From the NCBI GenBank assembly GCA_002803225.1, contig NXFV01000187.1:1-12919 (forward strand): a stretch of 12,919 nt of DNA, in the 5' to 3' direction. The stretch's first letter is position 1. Each line of letters begins with the position of its first letter. Below, piece by piece: positions 1-8,410 of the stretch. The notes under the pieces were generated by a model. That model worked only from the letters and a program-made list of their open reading frames with translations. It ran no database searches and was not told the DNA's origin. The position numbers were made by a program, and so were the translations under genes. The DNA comes from Gamarada debralockiae. Taxonomy: Eukaryota; Ascomycota; Leotiomycetes; Helotiales; Hyphodiscaceae.

Positions 1-235
1 TAGTATTGTAGGGCTACTTACGCGCTACACCAACAACGCCTCGAGGTCAGCTGCTGCTACTATAGTAGCTCAGTATTGTAGTACTACTTACATACTACAC
101 CAACAAACGCCTCGAGGTCAGCTGCTGCTACTATACCAACTCAGTATTGTAGGGCTACTTACAATCTACACCAACAAATGCCTTGAGGTCAGCTGCTGCT
201 GCTATACTAGCTCAGCATTGCAGGGCTACTAACTT
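1..235. repeat. Tandem repeat, unit about 71 bp, 3.3 copies
   Basis: Copies begin at 2, 72, 143 and 214 (the last is partial). Each starts AGTATTGTA or AGCATTGCA, passes through a CTACACCAACAA core and ends with a GAGGTCAGCTGCTGCT block. Copy 1 is one A shorter, giving 70 rather than 71 bases. Several differences between copies are C/T or G/A transitions, for example CGCGC against CATAC at the same place and CGCCTCGAGG against TGCCTTGAGG, as expected from repeat-induced point mutation or CpG decay. The array runs off the left edge, so its true copy number is unknown. No telomere-type repeat is seen. Confidence 0.93.
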
Positions 236-1537
236 CCTGCATCCAGAAGCCTAGTTAGTAGAATATTTGGAAATTTATCAGACGGTTATGTACATTCTAG
301 ACTCCGTTAGGCTTATCACTCTTTTCCATTTAACTGGCCATACCGAGAAAAGTTGTTCATCGCTAACTCTGGAAGCCAAAAATGCCTGCATTCTATCCGA
401 GGTTACTATAAAACTAGTCAAGCCGAGTCACGGTCGAGCGCTTTGGGTCGTATTGCCCTAATGTTAATAAATAATGCTAGACTGTCAATGCAAAAGCGGG
501 GTAGTTTAATCTGTTGCTGCCTAAAGGATCGGGCCTACAATTATTCCGGGTTCAGATTAGCTATCTTACGCCTCATTTGCCTATCAGAGAGATAACTATA
601 CATAAAGGTCCGTGCGCCGAGACCTTTTTGGAAGTTGCCTGGAGGTATCTTATGCAACTCTTTTTGTCAGTTGAGCTGCTCTTAGGGGCGAAATATAGTG
701 GCATGTTTAGACTAGCTGATATCTCAAAAGTTGAAAATACAAGGAGGGGAAGAGCTCTCTATACAGTACCACAAAAGAGGGGAAAATACAGGCTATACTC
801 GATTAGGCAGTTCCAACCAACATCTTTAGACAGCTACAATTCTGAATAAAGAAACAACTACGTTTTTAGATAATCATCTGCTTTATATTTATTTATTTCT
901 ACAAACTGAGCAGAAGACAGGCGTGGGGAAGCCTATGCTTTGTACGTTTCTAACCCTGAGATCGTCATTTCTAAGCAATCCTTCGCTTCATTTCTAGAAG
1001 TAAACGGAGCAGCACCGACGAATTCAATCACTGAAATGGATGGGAGTTCCTATTGAACCTCACTCGTTCAAACCATTTGAACGATTGAGATCGATAGTGT
1101 GCAATGCAATGTACAAATTGCTCGATATCTTTGAATATACGCACACTTTCCCACCACATTGTGTCCTGCACATGCCACTTTTACGCACCTGCCTAGTACT
1201 GCTCCTGTTGACTTCCCCTCTTCTCGGATTTTTCCTCATTGGCCTTCCCACGACTGTTTTGCTGATTTCAAAATCAATTTCATGATATCCGACTAGCATT
1301 TCCATACTGAAGTCAGGGGCTCGCTTGAACTCGGCTCGAAAGACGATGCTCATTGGCCACCACACTTCGAATCCCCTGTTCATGCATGTCCGCCTTGTCA
1401 GTCTGCCTCGTCCCCATTGCGTATACCTCTACTGCCTGACACCACATCCGAATTTTGATCACTACAAATATATACCTGAATAGAGAGCAGATCTTTGTTT
1501 TCCCTATAAAACTAAGCGTCATAAAATCACATCCAAT
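236..1537. other. Stretch without a supported gene; promoter of protease A at its right end
   Basis: No recognisable protein family is seen on either strand. The longest open frames (514-849 plus; 1060-1383 minus) match nothing I know. The stretch around 841-900 is very AT-rich. The last 150 bases before the ATG at 1538 hold TATATA at 1469-1474 and TATAAA at 1505-1510, so this end is probably the core promoter and leader of protease gene A. The TATAAA lies only 28 bases before the ATG, so the earlier one is the more plausible TATA element. The remainder could be eroded mobile DNA, but nothing shows that directly. Confidence 0.5.
1064..1084. repeat. Short inverted repeat
   Basis: A perfect 9-base inverted repeat (TCGTTCAAA and TTTGAACGA) with a 3-base CCA spacer. 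It lies in the gene-poor stretch upstream of protease gene A. It could be a dimeric transcription-factor site or chance; no function is assigned. Confidence 0.5.
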
Positions 1538-3502
1538 ATGGGAAGACCATCACTTCGATTCTCCTCGCGATCGAGCAAGCGAGGCAGAGGCAGCAAACGG
1601 CAATCATTGCAAAAACTAACCAGGGCACAATTATTTTCATTCTGGGTCTGGAGCTGTTGTGGGTGCTGGCAGCATCCTCGCATGCTCGTGTCCATTACCA
1701 CGCATTGTCCCGGGTGCTTGCATCAGAGATGCGACAGCTGCCCTGTAGAGCGAGTCACTATCGTGCCAAGAAGAGGGAGATCTGCTAGACCATCATTAAA
1801 AGAGCAATCTGCATTGGCATTGGAGGCTTTGGAGGTTAATATGGATGAAGCGAGGGTTGAGTCCCCCGAGCCGCCTGAATGGGATATCGACCCTACACCA
1901 GGGGCCGTGACAGAGTTTTTAGATGAAATCAATCATCCTCTTGAACCAAGCAGCACCATCTCTGAACTCGTCTCAGCTATAGAGTTAGATGTGGAATCCC
2001 ATGTCCCGAGTCCTGAGAGGTGAGCCCCAAGCGACCATGCGGTGCGTTCTTTGCTGACAAAGTACAGTACAGCAGTCGAAACTACACCATTGATCCCTCT
2101 TTTGCCCTCCGAGAATGATGAGAATTCTTTATTTGTTCCTCGGCCAGTCGATGATGCGGCACTCCTTGAGCTTTGGCATAAGGCTGTGCTACCGAGCTTT
2201 GCGTCAAATCCGGGGAAATGGGAGGGCTTGGCTGCAGCACATCTTTTCCGGCAAGGGCCAACTGAGCAGGAGTCTCAGCCAGTAATTCTAGTCTCCATTG
2301 ACTCTGACCCACGGGACATCAAGGCATCGCTGAGAGAGAAGTTCTCGCAATTCTTCGATGAACCCCTAAGATCTTCTCTGCGAATATCGTTTGAACAGTC
2401 GAGTGTTTGCCGAAGTGGTGCTGGCTATTTGCCTCCGATCTGTGAGGCGAGGAATATATCGTTCCAGATATTTCCTAGAGGTGGTGCGAGCATTGGTATT
2501 CAGAATAGGCTCGATTGTACAGCAACCTTAGGTGGATTCCTCTTAGTCGACGGTCGTCCTCACATCCTCACAGTCGATCACATCGTTCCCAAAGATCTCG
2601 CCGAGGACTCGTCGCTCTCCATCACGCACCCAAGCGAGCAAGAGGGCCAGGGAAAACTGCCGTGGCTGGGTATCCAGAATTCGTTAGAGTCGCTTCGAGA
2701 CTGCTGCCCCTCATGCAACGAATTGTGGAAAGAGCATCACGAGCAAACTAATTTCTACAAACCCGTCGACGTACTTCAAATCCACTGCCGGACCGGCATT
2801 GAGTTCAAAAAGCTGAAAGACAAACTCTTTCAAGAATTCCCATCGAAACCAATAGGGATGATAATTGGCCGGTCGGAGACACGAAGTCGAGCCTCGCTTG
2901 AAAGCACGCATGAAATAGAAATGGATTGGGCGCTGATCGCTATCGAATACTGGGCTGTTCCCCTCGACTCACATATCCGAGAGCTTTCAAAGGATTTGCA
3001 TTTCAGCAATGTCGTGCCTGGAGCTCGGGTAAGAGCGATTGGCCGAACGAGCGGAGAACAGGTGGGCCAGACGAATACTGCGCGAAGTATTGTCAGACAC
3101 AAGAATCCAGTCCGGTTCACTCAGGAATATTCTATTATACGAGACCCCAACTCAACTTTGAATGACTGGACTACTGGCGGGATTGGAGTAGATGGCGATA
3201 GTGGCTCCTGGATTATCGATCGAGATTCTGGGGCAGTGTATGGAATGGTATGGGGCCGAGATCGTATCAGGACCAACCCTATTTGCCTATTTGCTCCCAT
3301 TGTTGATACCGTCGCGGACATTAAGGAGAGGACAAGCGCGATGACTGTGTGCCTGCCAGGAGAGGAGGCAATTGCTCCCCTTTCGAGAAGAGCGGAACGG
3401 AGGGAATCTTTCTCTATACCAACCTCATTCGTATCGCGGCGAACGAGTGAGGGAGGTGCCTCTCAGAATATGTTTTCTAATATGGTTAGTTCAAAGGGAT
3501 GA
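1538..3502 (+). CDS. Protease gene A: zinc-finger, trypsin-like serine protease homologue (exons 1538-2019 and 2068-3502, 638 aa)
   Basis: Unnamed fungal family with a trypsin-like (PA clan, S1-like) fold. The sequence shows a basic Ser/Arg-rich start (residues 9-27). A cysteine-rich finger follows (C40, C43, C57, C60, H62, C65, C68; CxxC-x13-CxxC then HxxCxxC), then an acidic linker to about 160. A domain shared with gene B (about 192-240) contains FRQGPTEQES. The protease domain (about 300-580) has H332 in LTVDH, D447 in EMDWA and S539 in GDSGSW, so the triad looks complete. No signal peptide or membrane segment is seen, so it probably acts inside the cell. The ATG at 1538 is the first in frame. 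A 48-bp intron removes an in-frame TGA. An AATAAA overlaps the stop codon. Between His and Asp it is 28 residues longer than B, with an extra CCPSC motif. Substrate unknown; the family call is strong, activity is inferred. Confidence 0.88.
2020..2067 (+). other. Intron of protease gene A (48 bp)
   Basis: Donor GTGAGC, branch site GCTGAC at 2053-2058, acceptor TACAG ending at 2067. The split codon AG+T (Ser161) restores the frame used by the protease domain. Later AGs at 2072 and 2075 do not keep that frame. The intron length is a multiple of three, but retention places TGA at 2021-2023 and ends the protein after 161 residues. Confidence 0.88.
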
Positions 3503-3598
3503 ATAAATGTGTGTCAATAGTTCATTGCAATGCGCACTCTCAGTTCGTAACAATCATAAGGACATACCAATAGAACCTTGAAATGATGAATTCCTACC

Positions 3599-4134
3599 CT
3601 ACGCTGCTCCGAGCTTTTGCGGGAGCTCCTCCAAGTCGTCTGCGGAATCAATCTCAATGACCTTCCCCACCTCAGCCGTATTCCTCATCAGCTCCTTCGC
3701 TCCGGCATATAACATCCTCAACTCGGCATTGCAGGTAACGGGAAGATAGTACAGTAAGACGTAGGGTACCGACATTCGTCCAGAAGGCTGTATAATTACA
3801 TTAGTCTCTGCATCAAATTCCCCTCGCCCAGCGCGCACTCACCAAGGTCAGAGGATAGCTCAAAAGCACAAATCTCGGCGAATGATCTGGCAAATCATCA
3901 CCTATCTCCTGCAAGTTCTTATACACAGTTTTCTCCTCATCCTGCTTGATTTCCAAGGTGTGTTTATCGATCATATAGATCACGGCTTGAGGGTCATTGG
4001 ATCTCGAGGTCCCGAGTCGGAATTTGCGCAAGTGGTCTTTGGATTCTTGGGAGAAGGTGTAGAGTCTGGATTCAGAAGACTGCTTTAAGTGTTAGCTTGG
4101 CCTGTTATTGTATGTGGGTATTGAAACTTGCCAT
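3599..4134 (-). CDS. gmf1: Glia maturation factor homologue, ADF/cofilin superfamily (exons 4134-4132, 4079-3843, 3787-3599; 142 aa)
   Basis: GMF proteins bind the Arp2/3 complex, promote debranching of actin filaments and limit new branching at cortical actin patches (S. cerevisiae AIM7 and S. pombe gmf1 are in this family). One ADF-homology domain fills the protein. Recognisable stretches are RLYTFS and HLRKFRL near the start, QAVIYMID, a middle PRFVLLSYPL, then VPYVLLYYLPVTC and LRMLYAGAKELM, ending in an acidic helix with DSADDLEEL. The length of 142 aa is that of the family. The first exon is only the ATG; a GC-AG intron follows, then a GT-AG intron of 55 bp. All exon joins are phase 0. 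The gene converges with protease gene A, with 96 bases between stop codons, and is divergent from the PLD gene. Identity is strong; the first splice donor should be checked against RNA. Confidence 0.93.
3788..3842 (-). other. GMF intron 2 (55 bp)
   Basis: On the minus strand the donor is GTGAGT after the codon for the Leu of YPLTL. An ACTAAT-type branch sequence precedes the acceptor ATACAG, and the next exon opens with CCT TCT GGA. Both joins are phase 0, and the joined protein reads through a conserved part of the ADF fold. Confidence 0.88.
4080..4131 (-). other. GMF intron 1, GC-AG type, directly after the start codon (52 bp)
   Basis: On the minus strand the sequence is ATG, then donor GCAAGT, branch GCTAAC, acceptor AAGCAG, then TCT TCT GAA of exon 2. 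GCAAGT is the usual donor form for GC-AG introns. Reading on without splicing gives nine residues and a TAA. No GT donor nearby links an ATG to the conserved RLYTFS exon in frame. Confidence 0.78.
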
Positions 4135-5057
4135 GATGGAGTAAGTTTACAGCGGTGCTGTGGTGTTTGATGTTGGGATCCTCCTCGAATGCTCGAGCTC
4201 CTGCAGCCTCGCAGTCGTTCGAGACCACTAGCGTCCTCGGTTAAACTTGTCTCCGCCCAATCTTATCTAGTCGGCTAGAACTGACTACGTCATTTTCTGG
4301 GGAGGGCCTCTTTCAGCCCAAATTCCATGTTGCAAAATATGCCCTGGCGAGCCTGGAAATTTGTCTTCAATTGGTAAACAATCAAGTGAGGAATCTTGGC
4401 AGAGCTTGGGAAAGAACTCCCTCTCTGAATCGTTCGTACTTGAAAGTTCCTATAGTGAGCGGCTCTTCAGCCACTTTTCAGCGCGTTATCCAGCGGCAGA
4501 TCGTAGACCCTTTGCGGGGCGATGAAGCTTGAGTTTGATATTCAGATCAGCCAAACTTTTACAGATCATGACCATGCTCATACCCAATAACATTTCACCA
4601 TATTTTTAGAGCGTAGCACATGATGGCAGAAAGTGTAAAATCGATCTGGCGATCTTGGCAGTACTGTAATGGGGTCACTTTGCTGAAAAGCTTGGTCTAA
4701 ATCCCTGCAAACGCAAGCGTCATCGTGCAAGATCTGGGCCCCAAAAAAAAGCTGGTGCACAGGTGGATTGCGCAACTGCATCATTGGGAGAGTGAAAATT
4801 GAACGCGAATCCTGCCTTTCTAGCAGTGGAATGGTGGACGTCTCGCTGCTACAAAGACCTACTTAATCCCGCTTACTGTGCCCCTCTTTCACAATGACCT
4901 TCGCACACGACCTCCAAACAATCATCCATTTCATCATTCAAGTCTTTGTGATATTCCCCTCCTCTGCTCTTACAATCCAACGACAGCGACAACTTGGAAT
5001 ACTCAGTCTGCGAGAGAGACCCGACGTATTGAAGCTGACGCATCAACGTCACGAATT
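4135..5057. promoter_or_regulatory. Divergent intergenic region between GMF and PLD genes
   Basis: About 920 bases between two start codons facing apart, so it must hold both promoters. I see a CCAAT at 4257-4261 and TTATCT (AGATAA, a GATA-factor type site, on the minus strand) at 4263-4268, some 125-135 bases upstream of the GMF start. The last 160 bases before the PLD ATG are pyrimidine-rich, as in fungal leaders, and contain an upstream ORF. Functional use of the motifs is inference; no other gene is seen here. Confidence 0.5.
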
Positions 5058-5061
5058 ATGA
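4894..5061 (+). promoter_or_regulatory. Upstream ORF (55 codons) overlapping the PLD start codon
   Basis: An ATG at 4894 in context ACAATGA opens a frame of 55 codons. It ends at TGA 5059-5061, which overlaps the PLD ATG (5058-5060) as ATGA. It is in a different frame from PLD, and none of the splice sites I tested joins it to PLD in frame. The peptide contains a hydrophobic run, IIHFIIQVFVIF. If the mRNA starts upstream of 4894, ribosomes would meet this frame first, so PLD translation would depend on leaky scanning or reinitiation. The transcription start is not known. Confidence 0.5.
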
Positions 5062-7618
5062 TTTCAGACAAGGTCTACAAGCTCTGCACAAGCTCAGAGA
5101 GCGTTTCTTCGCTTCTTGCGAAAGATCCAACTCTAGCACCTGGTGATGCCTGGAAGAAGCTGTATGGCGGACATGCAGCTGGAGAGAAGGAGAGCAAATC
5201 GACTGCCATAGCTCACAGAGACAATATTACCCCTGACGACCTGAAGAGAGCTCTAGAATGTGGTAATTGGGGCCCAACGCAGCCTAGCGAGCTGTTTCTA
5301 CGAGTGAGCAGGGTGGAATCTACTCAACTGATCCATTACTGACTTCGCAGATGTACCACGATGCTCTATGCACCCTGGATAAATCCGTGTCGGGATGTAT
5401 GGTCAGTCCGCCGCTGATGGGCAGCTGTGGAGTTATTCCTCTGACTGTCATTTCTGTGTATGTTTCCAAATCCCCGCATTTCGATTCCATGGCTAACGAA
5501 ATCTTTCTGCAGAGTCCCCGATATCATGCGACATATGTCCAATCTCATCGTTCGAGCCGAGAAGGAAGTAATACTTGCAACCAACTACTGGCAAAACTCC
5601 ATTGCCTCAAAATACATTACAAATGCGATGAGAGAGCTCTCGCGGAGAGCTGGCGAACGGGGCGAGAGAATTGTTTTCAAGCTGGAATACGATAGAGGAA
5701 GTCCAAAACAATTGCTCGAGAATCACTACATAGTGCCGGAGAAAGAATACTTAGGAAAGGCTGTTGCACTTCCCGCGCCAGAAGATATACCACATCTCGA
5801 TCTCCAAGTCATCAACTACCACAAGCCAATGCTTGGAACGTTCCATTGCAAGTATATGGTTGTAGATAGGAAGTTTGCTGTTCTCCAGAGCAACAATATC
5901 CAAGACAACGACAATATGGAAATGATGATACATCTGGAAGGACCAATTGTCGACTCCATGTATGATATGGCTTTGATCTCCTGGCACAAGAAGCTGGAGC
6001 CACCTCTGCCAAGCCACAATTCTCCCGCAGTCACAGGTGGACTCGGATCCTTTGGAAACAAGACTCACGATGAGATCTTTGCCCCGGATGGATCAATCAA
6101 GGGACATACAGCCATTGTGCATCCTGAGAGAATGAAGGATCAGAAGGCATATGCGTACGAACCCAAAGAAGTCAATCGACCAGGTGTTATTCCACCACAG
6201 GCACCCAACGACACATCTGACAGGAATCGTGCGGATATTTTGACAGGTCCTAGTACGACAGACAGTGTAATTCGACCGGCTGACGGCTCGGAACCCACTC
6301 AGAACGACGTCAATGAGGCCGCTCAAGGAATGCAACAGGCTTCAATAAATGACCAGGGTGCTGTCCATCATGGATTTGAGAACGAAGATCTCAGTACCAA
6401 GGAGATACTACAGGAGAATGCAAAGGCAGCAGTTACTGCAGGTGACATGGAGCATATTGTTCACTCCAGGCGTGGCGATAAGAAGACAACTGAAGATGAG
6501 CCTGTGAACGGAGATGCAGCTCCAGCAAACGAGGCCCAACACCAACAGCCTGGTGCAGACGCCAAGACTCAAGAGTTCCTGAGTACTGGAGACCAGACAC
6601 TTCCCCAGTCTCAAATTGAGCATCCATCACCATCCAACAACCTCCTACCTGAACATACGACCGATGACCCTCATTACGATAACGATATTGCTGGAGAAGT
6701 CGCTCGAGTCCAGACAGCTGTTTCTCCGAAGCCGAATGAGACTCGTATCGAGGCTGTCACTCGTCACCTGAATCATACCAAGAACGTGGGTTTCAAAGGA
6801 AATGCCCCCGAGTGTGCTCCACACGAGGAGATGACTCCTTACATCCCACACCCAGTTCATGAGCCTTTCCCAATTGCAATGGTCTGCCGTGAGCCATACG
6901 GTCCACCAAACCATAACTCCGTCTACAATCCCCAGAATGAGGCCTGGCTTTCTGCACTGAGAAACGCCAAGAAGAATGTTTTCATCCAATCACCGACTTT
7001 GAACGCCGAGCCACTAGTACCTGCAATCATCGAAGCTTGCGAGCGAGGAATTGATGTTTATTGCTACATCTGCCTTGGCTATAATGATACCGTAAGTCTT
7101 CATTTCTTAGTCTCCAAGAAGAGAAAATCAACTGACATCAACAGGGCGAGCTTCTCCCAATGCAAGGCGGAACCAACGAAATGATCGCTCACAAAATGTA
7201 CACCACCCTCTCCGCAGCGGGCAAAGAACACCTCCACTACTTCTTCTACATTGGCAAAGACCAAACCTACCCCATCGTCGCCAAGAAGAAGAAGCGCTCC
7301 TGCCACATCAAAGTCATGATCGTAGACGAGCACATCGGCATCCAAGGCAACGGAAACCAAGACACGCAATCGTGGTTCCACAGCCAAGAAATCAACGTGA
7401 TGTTTGACAGTGCATTGATCTGCAAGTCGTGGATCGATGGATTGAGACGAAATCAGAACACGCATATTTATGGGGAGGTGAGCAAGGAGGATGGTATTTG
7501 GAGGGACGAGCAGGGCAATCAGGCCAAGGATGTTATTGGTGTTGACCCGGGAAGGTTCAGTTGGGCAAAGGGGTTTATGGGTGCTATTAATCGGGTTAGA
7601 GGTACGGGTGGCTTTTAA
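5058..7618 (+). CDS. Phospholipase D-like protein with two HKD motifs (exons 5058-5303, 5351-5457, 5513-7091, 7145-7618; 801 aa)
   Basis: PLD superfamily enzymes cleave or transfer phosphodiester groups, usually of phospholipids, through a phosphohistidine intermediate made by paired HxKxxxxD motifs. Both are present: H229-K231-D236 in FHCKYMVVD and H698-K700-D705 in CHIKVMIVD, each followed by the usual Asn-rich or Gly-Asn stretch. The first half-domain spans about 100-275 and includes VRAEKEV and NYWQNS. A hydrophilic, probably disordered insert rich in Asp, Glu, Asn, Gln, Thr and Pro covers about 285-565. The second half-domain runs from 565 to the end. The ATG at 5058 is the first in the frame; the open frame further upstream has no ATG. 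The three introns have good donors, branch sites and acceptors, and the total is an exact codon multiple. No signal peptide is seen. The arrangement resembles bacterial-type or cardiolipin-synthase-like PLDs rather than PX/PH PLD; substrate unknown. Confidence 0.92.
5304..5350 (+). other. PLD intron 1 (47 bp)
   Basis: Donor GTGAGC, branch ACTGAC at 5338-5343, acceptor CGCAG ending at 5350. Phase 0; it joins SELFLR to MYHDAL. Confidence 0.88.
5458..5512 (+). other. PLD intron 2 (55 bp)
   Basis: Donor GTATGT, branch GCTAAC at 5492-5497, acceptor CTGCAG ending at 5512. The split codon GT+A encodes Val118 and joins LTVIS to VPDIMRHM. Confidence 0.88.
7092..7144 (+). other. PLD intron 3 (53 bp)
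   Basis: Donor GTAAGT, branch ACTGAC at 7131-7136, acceptor AACAG ending at 7144. Phase 0; it joins CLGYNDT to GELLPMQGG in the second half-domain. Confidence 0.88.
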
Positions 7619-8410
7619 GTTGGTGTTGTTGGATACCCGATGGTTATAATTTGATGATGCTGGCGTTGGATTTTCGGTGCGAGGATTTCTCTGGGTTGTC
7701 ACGACGATACATGGACATTTTCAAAATGCAGATGATGATTTGTTTTTTCTTTGGTCCTGCTAGCCAGATTTAACTGCCATCCAGTGACTGGGGTATGAGA
7801 CCGAGGCTACCTTTGGCCAAGTTTTCAAGGACAGGTGGGTATCATTATTGATCTCTGACGGAATCCTCGACTGCCAATCTGACAGGGCTGAATGGAGATG
7901 CTCCTCAACCCGACGGACTTGGGCAGACATTCATTGGGAGATTGCTTTCCAATAGATCTGCTTGCGTCGTCCCTTAGGCTTTGCAACTCTGAATGTATCT
8001 CTAGCAAGACGATTTCGAATATTAGAAGACTCACAAGTGTTGTTATGAGTACCCTGATACTGTGGTGCATATGGCGCTAGCCTAGAATAGGTTCAAAGAC
8101 TGCTTCAATTCAAAAATCTTAGTCCTTCTATGAGGTTCACACTTCGTATATTCAACCTTCCTGAACTCCTCTGAACTCCTATCGTGCGAGTACTGCATGC
8201 GGCCATAAGCGACACAGCCGAACCTGCCGCCGTACATACGTCCGCAGGTATCACTGGTCAGCAAGCATTTACCAGGCATCATCAAAGTAGTTCGCAATTT
8301 GTTTGCCTCGCCGCAGCCTTGCACGATATCTCTGGCACGACCAATTTCTGCAATATGTATTCTTTTTAAGAACTGAACGCAAATGAAAGTTTCAGAACAA
8401 TATTGAGAAG
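7619..8410 (+). promoter_or_regulatory. Intergenic region: PLD 3' flank and protease gene B upstream region
   Basis: No gene is supported on either strand. Open frames here are below about 80 codons and unlike any known family. The only visible structure is a direct tandem 10-base repeat, CTGAACTCCT twice at 8161-8180. The final part should contain the promoter and leader of protease gene B, but no convincing TATA or CCAAT element is seen. Confidence 0.45.

Noticed and set aside
514..849. 111-codon plus-strand frame
   Set aside because: Opens with a non-ATG codon and has no recognisable domain.
1060..1383. 107-codon minus-strand frame with a true ATG, divergent from protease gene A
   Set aside because: No known motif, no supporting splice or polyadenylation signals, and it lies in an otherwise gene-empty stretch; length is within chance.
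4215..4235. GTTCGAGACC resembling a tRNA B box
   Set aside because: The flanking bases do not form a T-arm stem, and no A box, anticodon arm or acceptor stem is found around it.
4878..5057. In-frame upstream extension of PLD exon 1 by 60 codons
   Set aside because: It would have to start at GTG; the first ATG in this frame is at 5058, and the upstream part looks like a pyrimidine-rich leader.
5026..5067. Possible 42-bp leader intron joining the uORF to PLD
   Set aside because: It has donor-, branch- and acceptor-like sequences, but joining would put the PLD exon in the wrong frame, and 42 bp is below the usual minimum.
7892..8080. 62-codon ATG frame between PLD and gene B
   Set aside because: Short, with no motif and no sign of being more than a chance frame in the PLD 3' flank.
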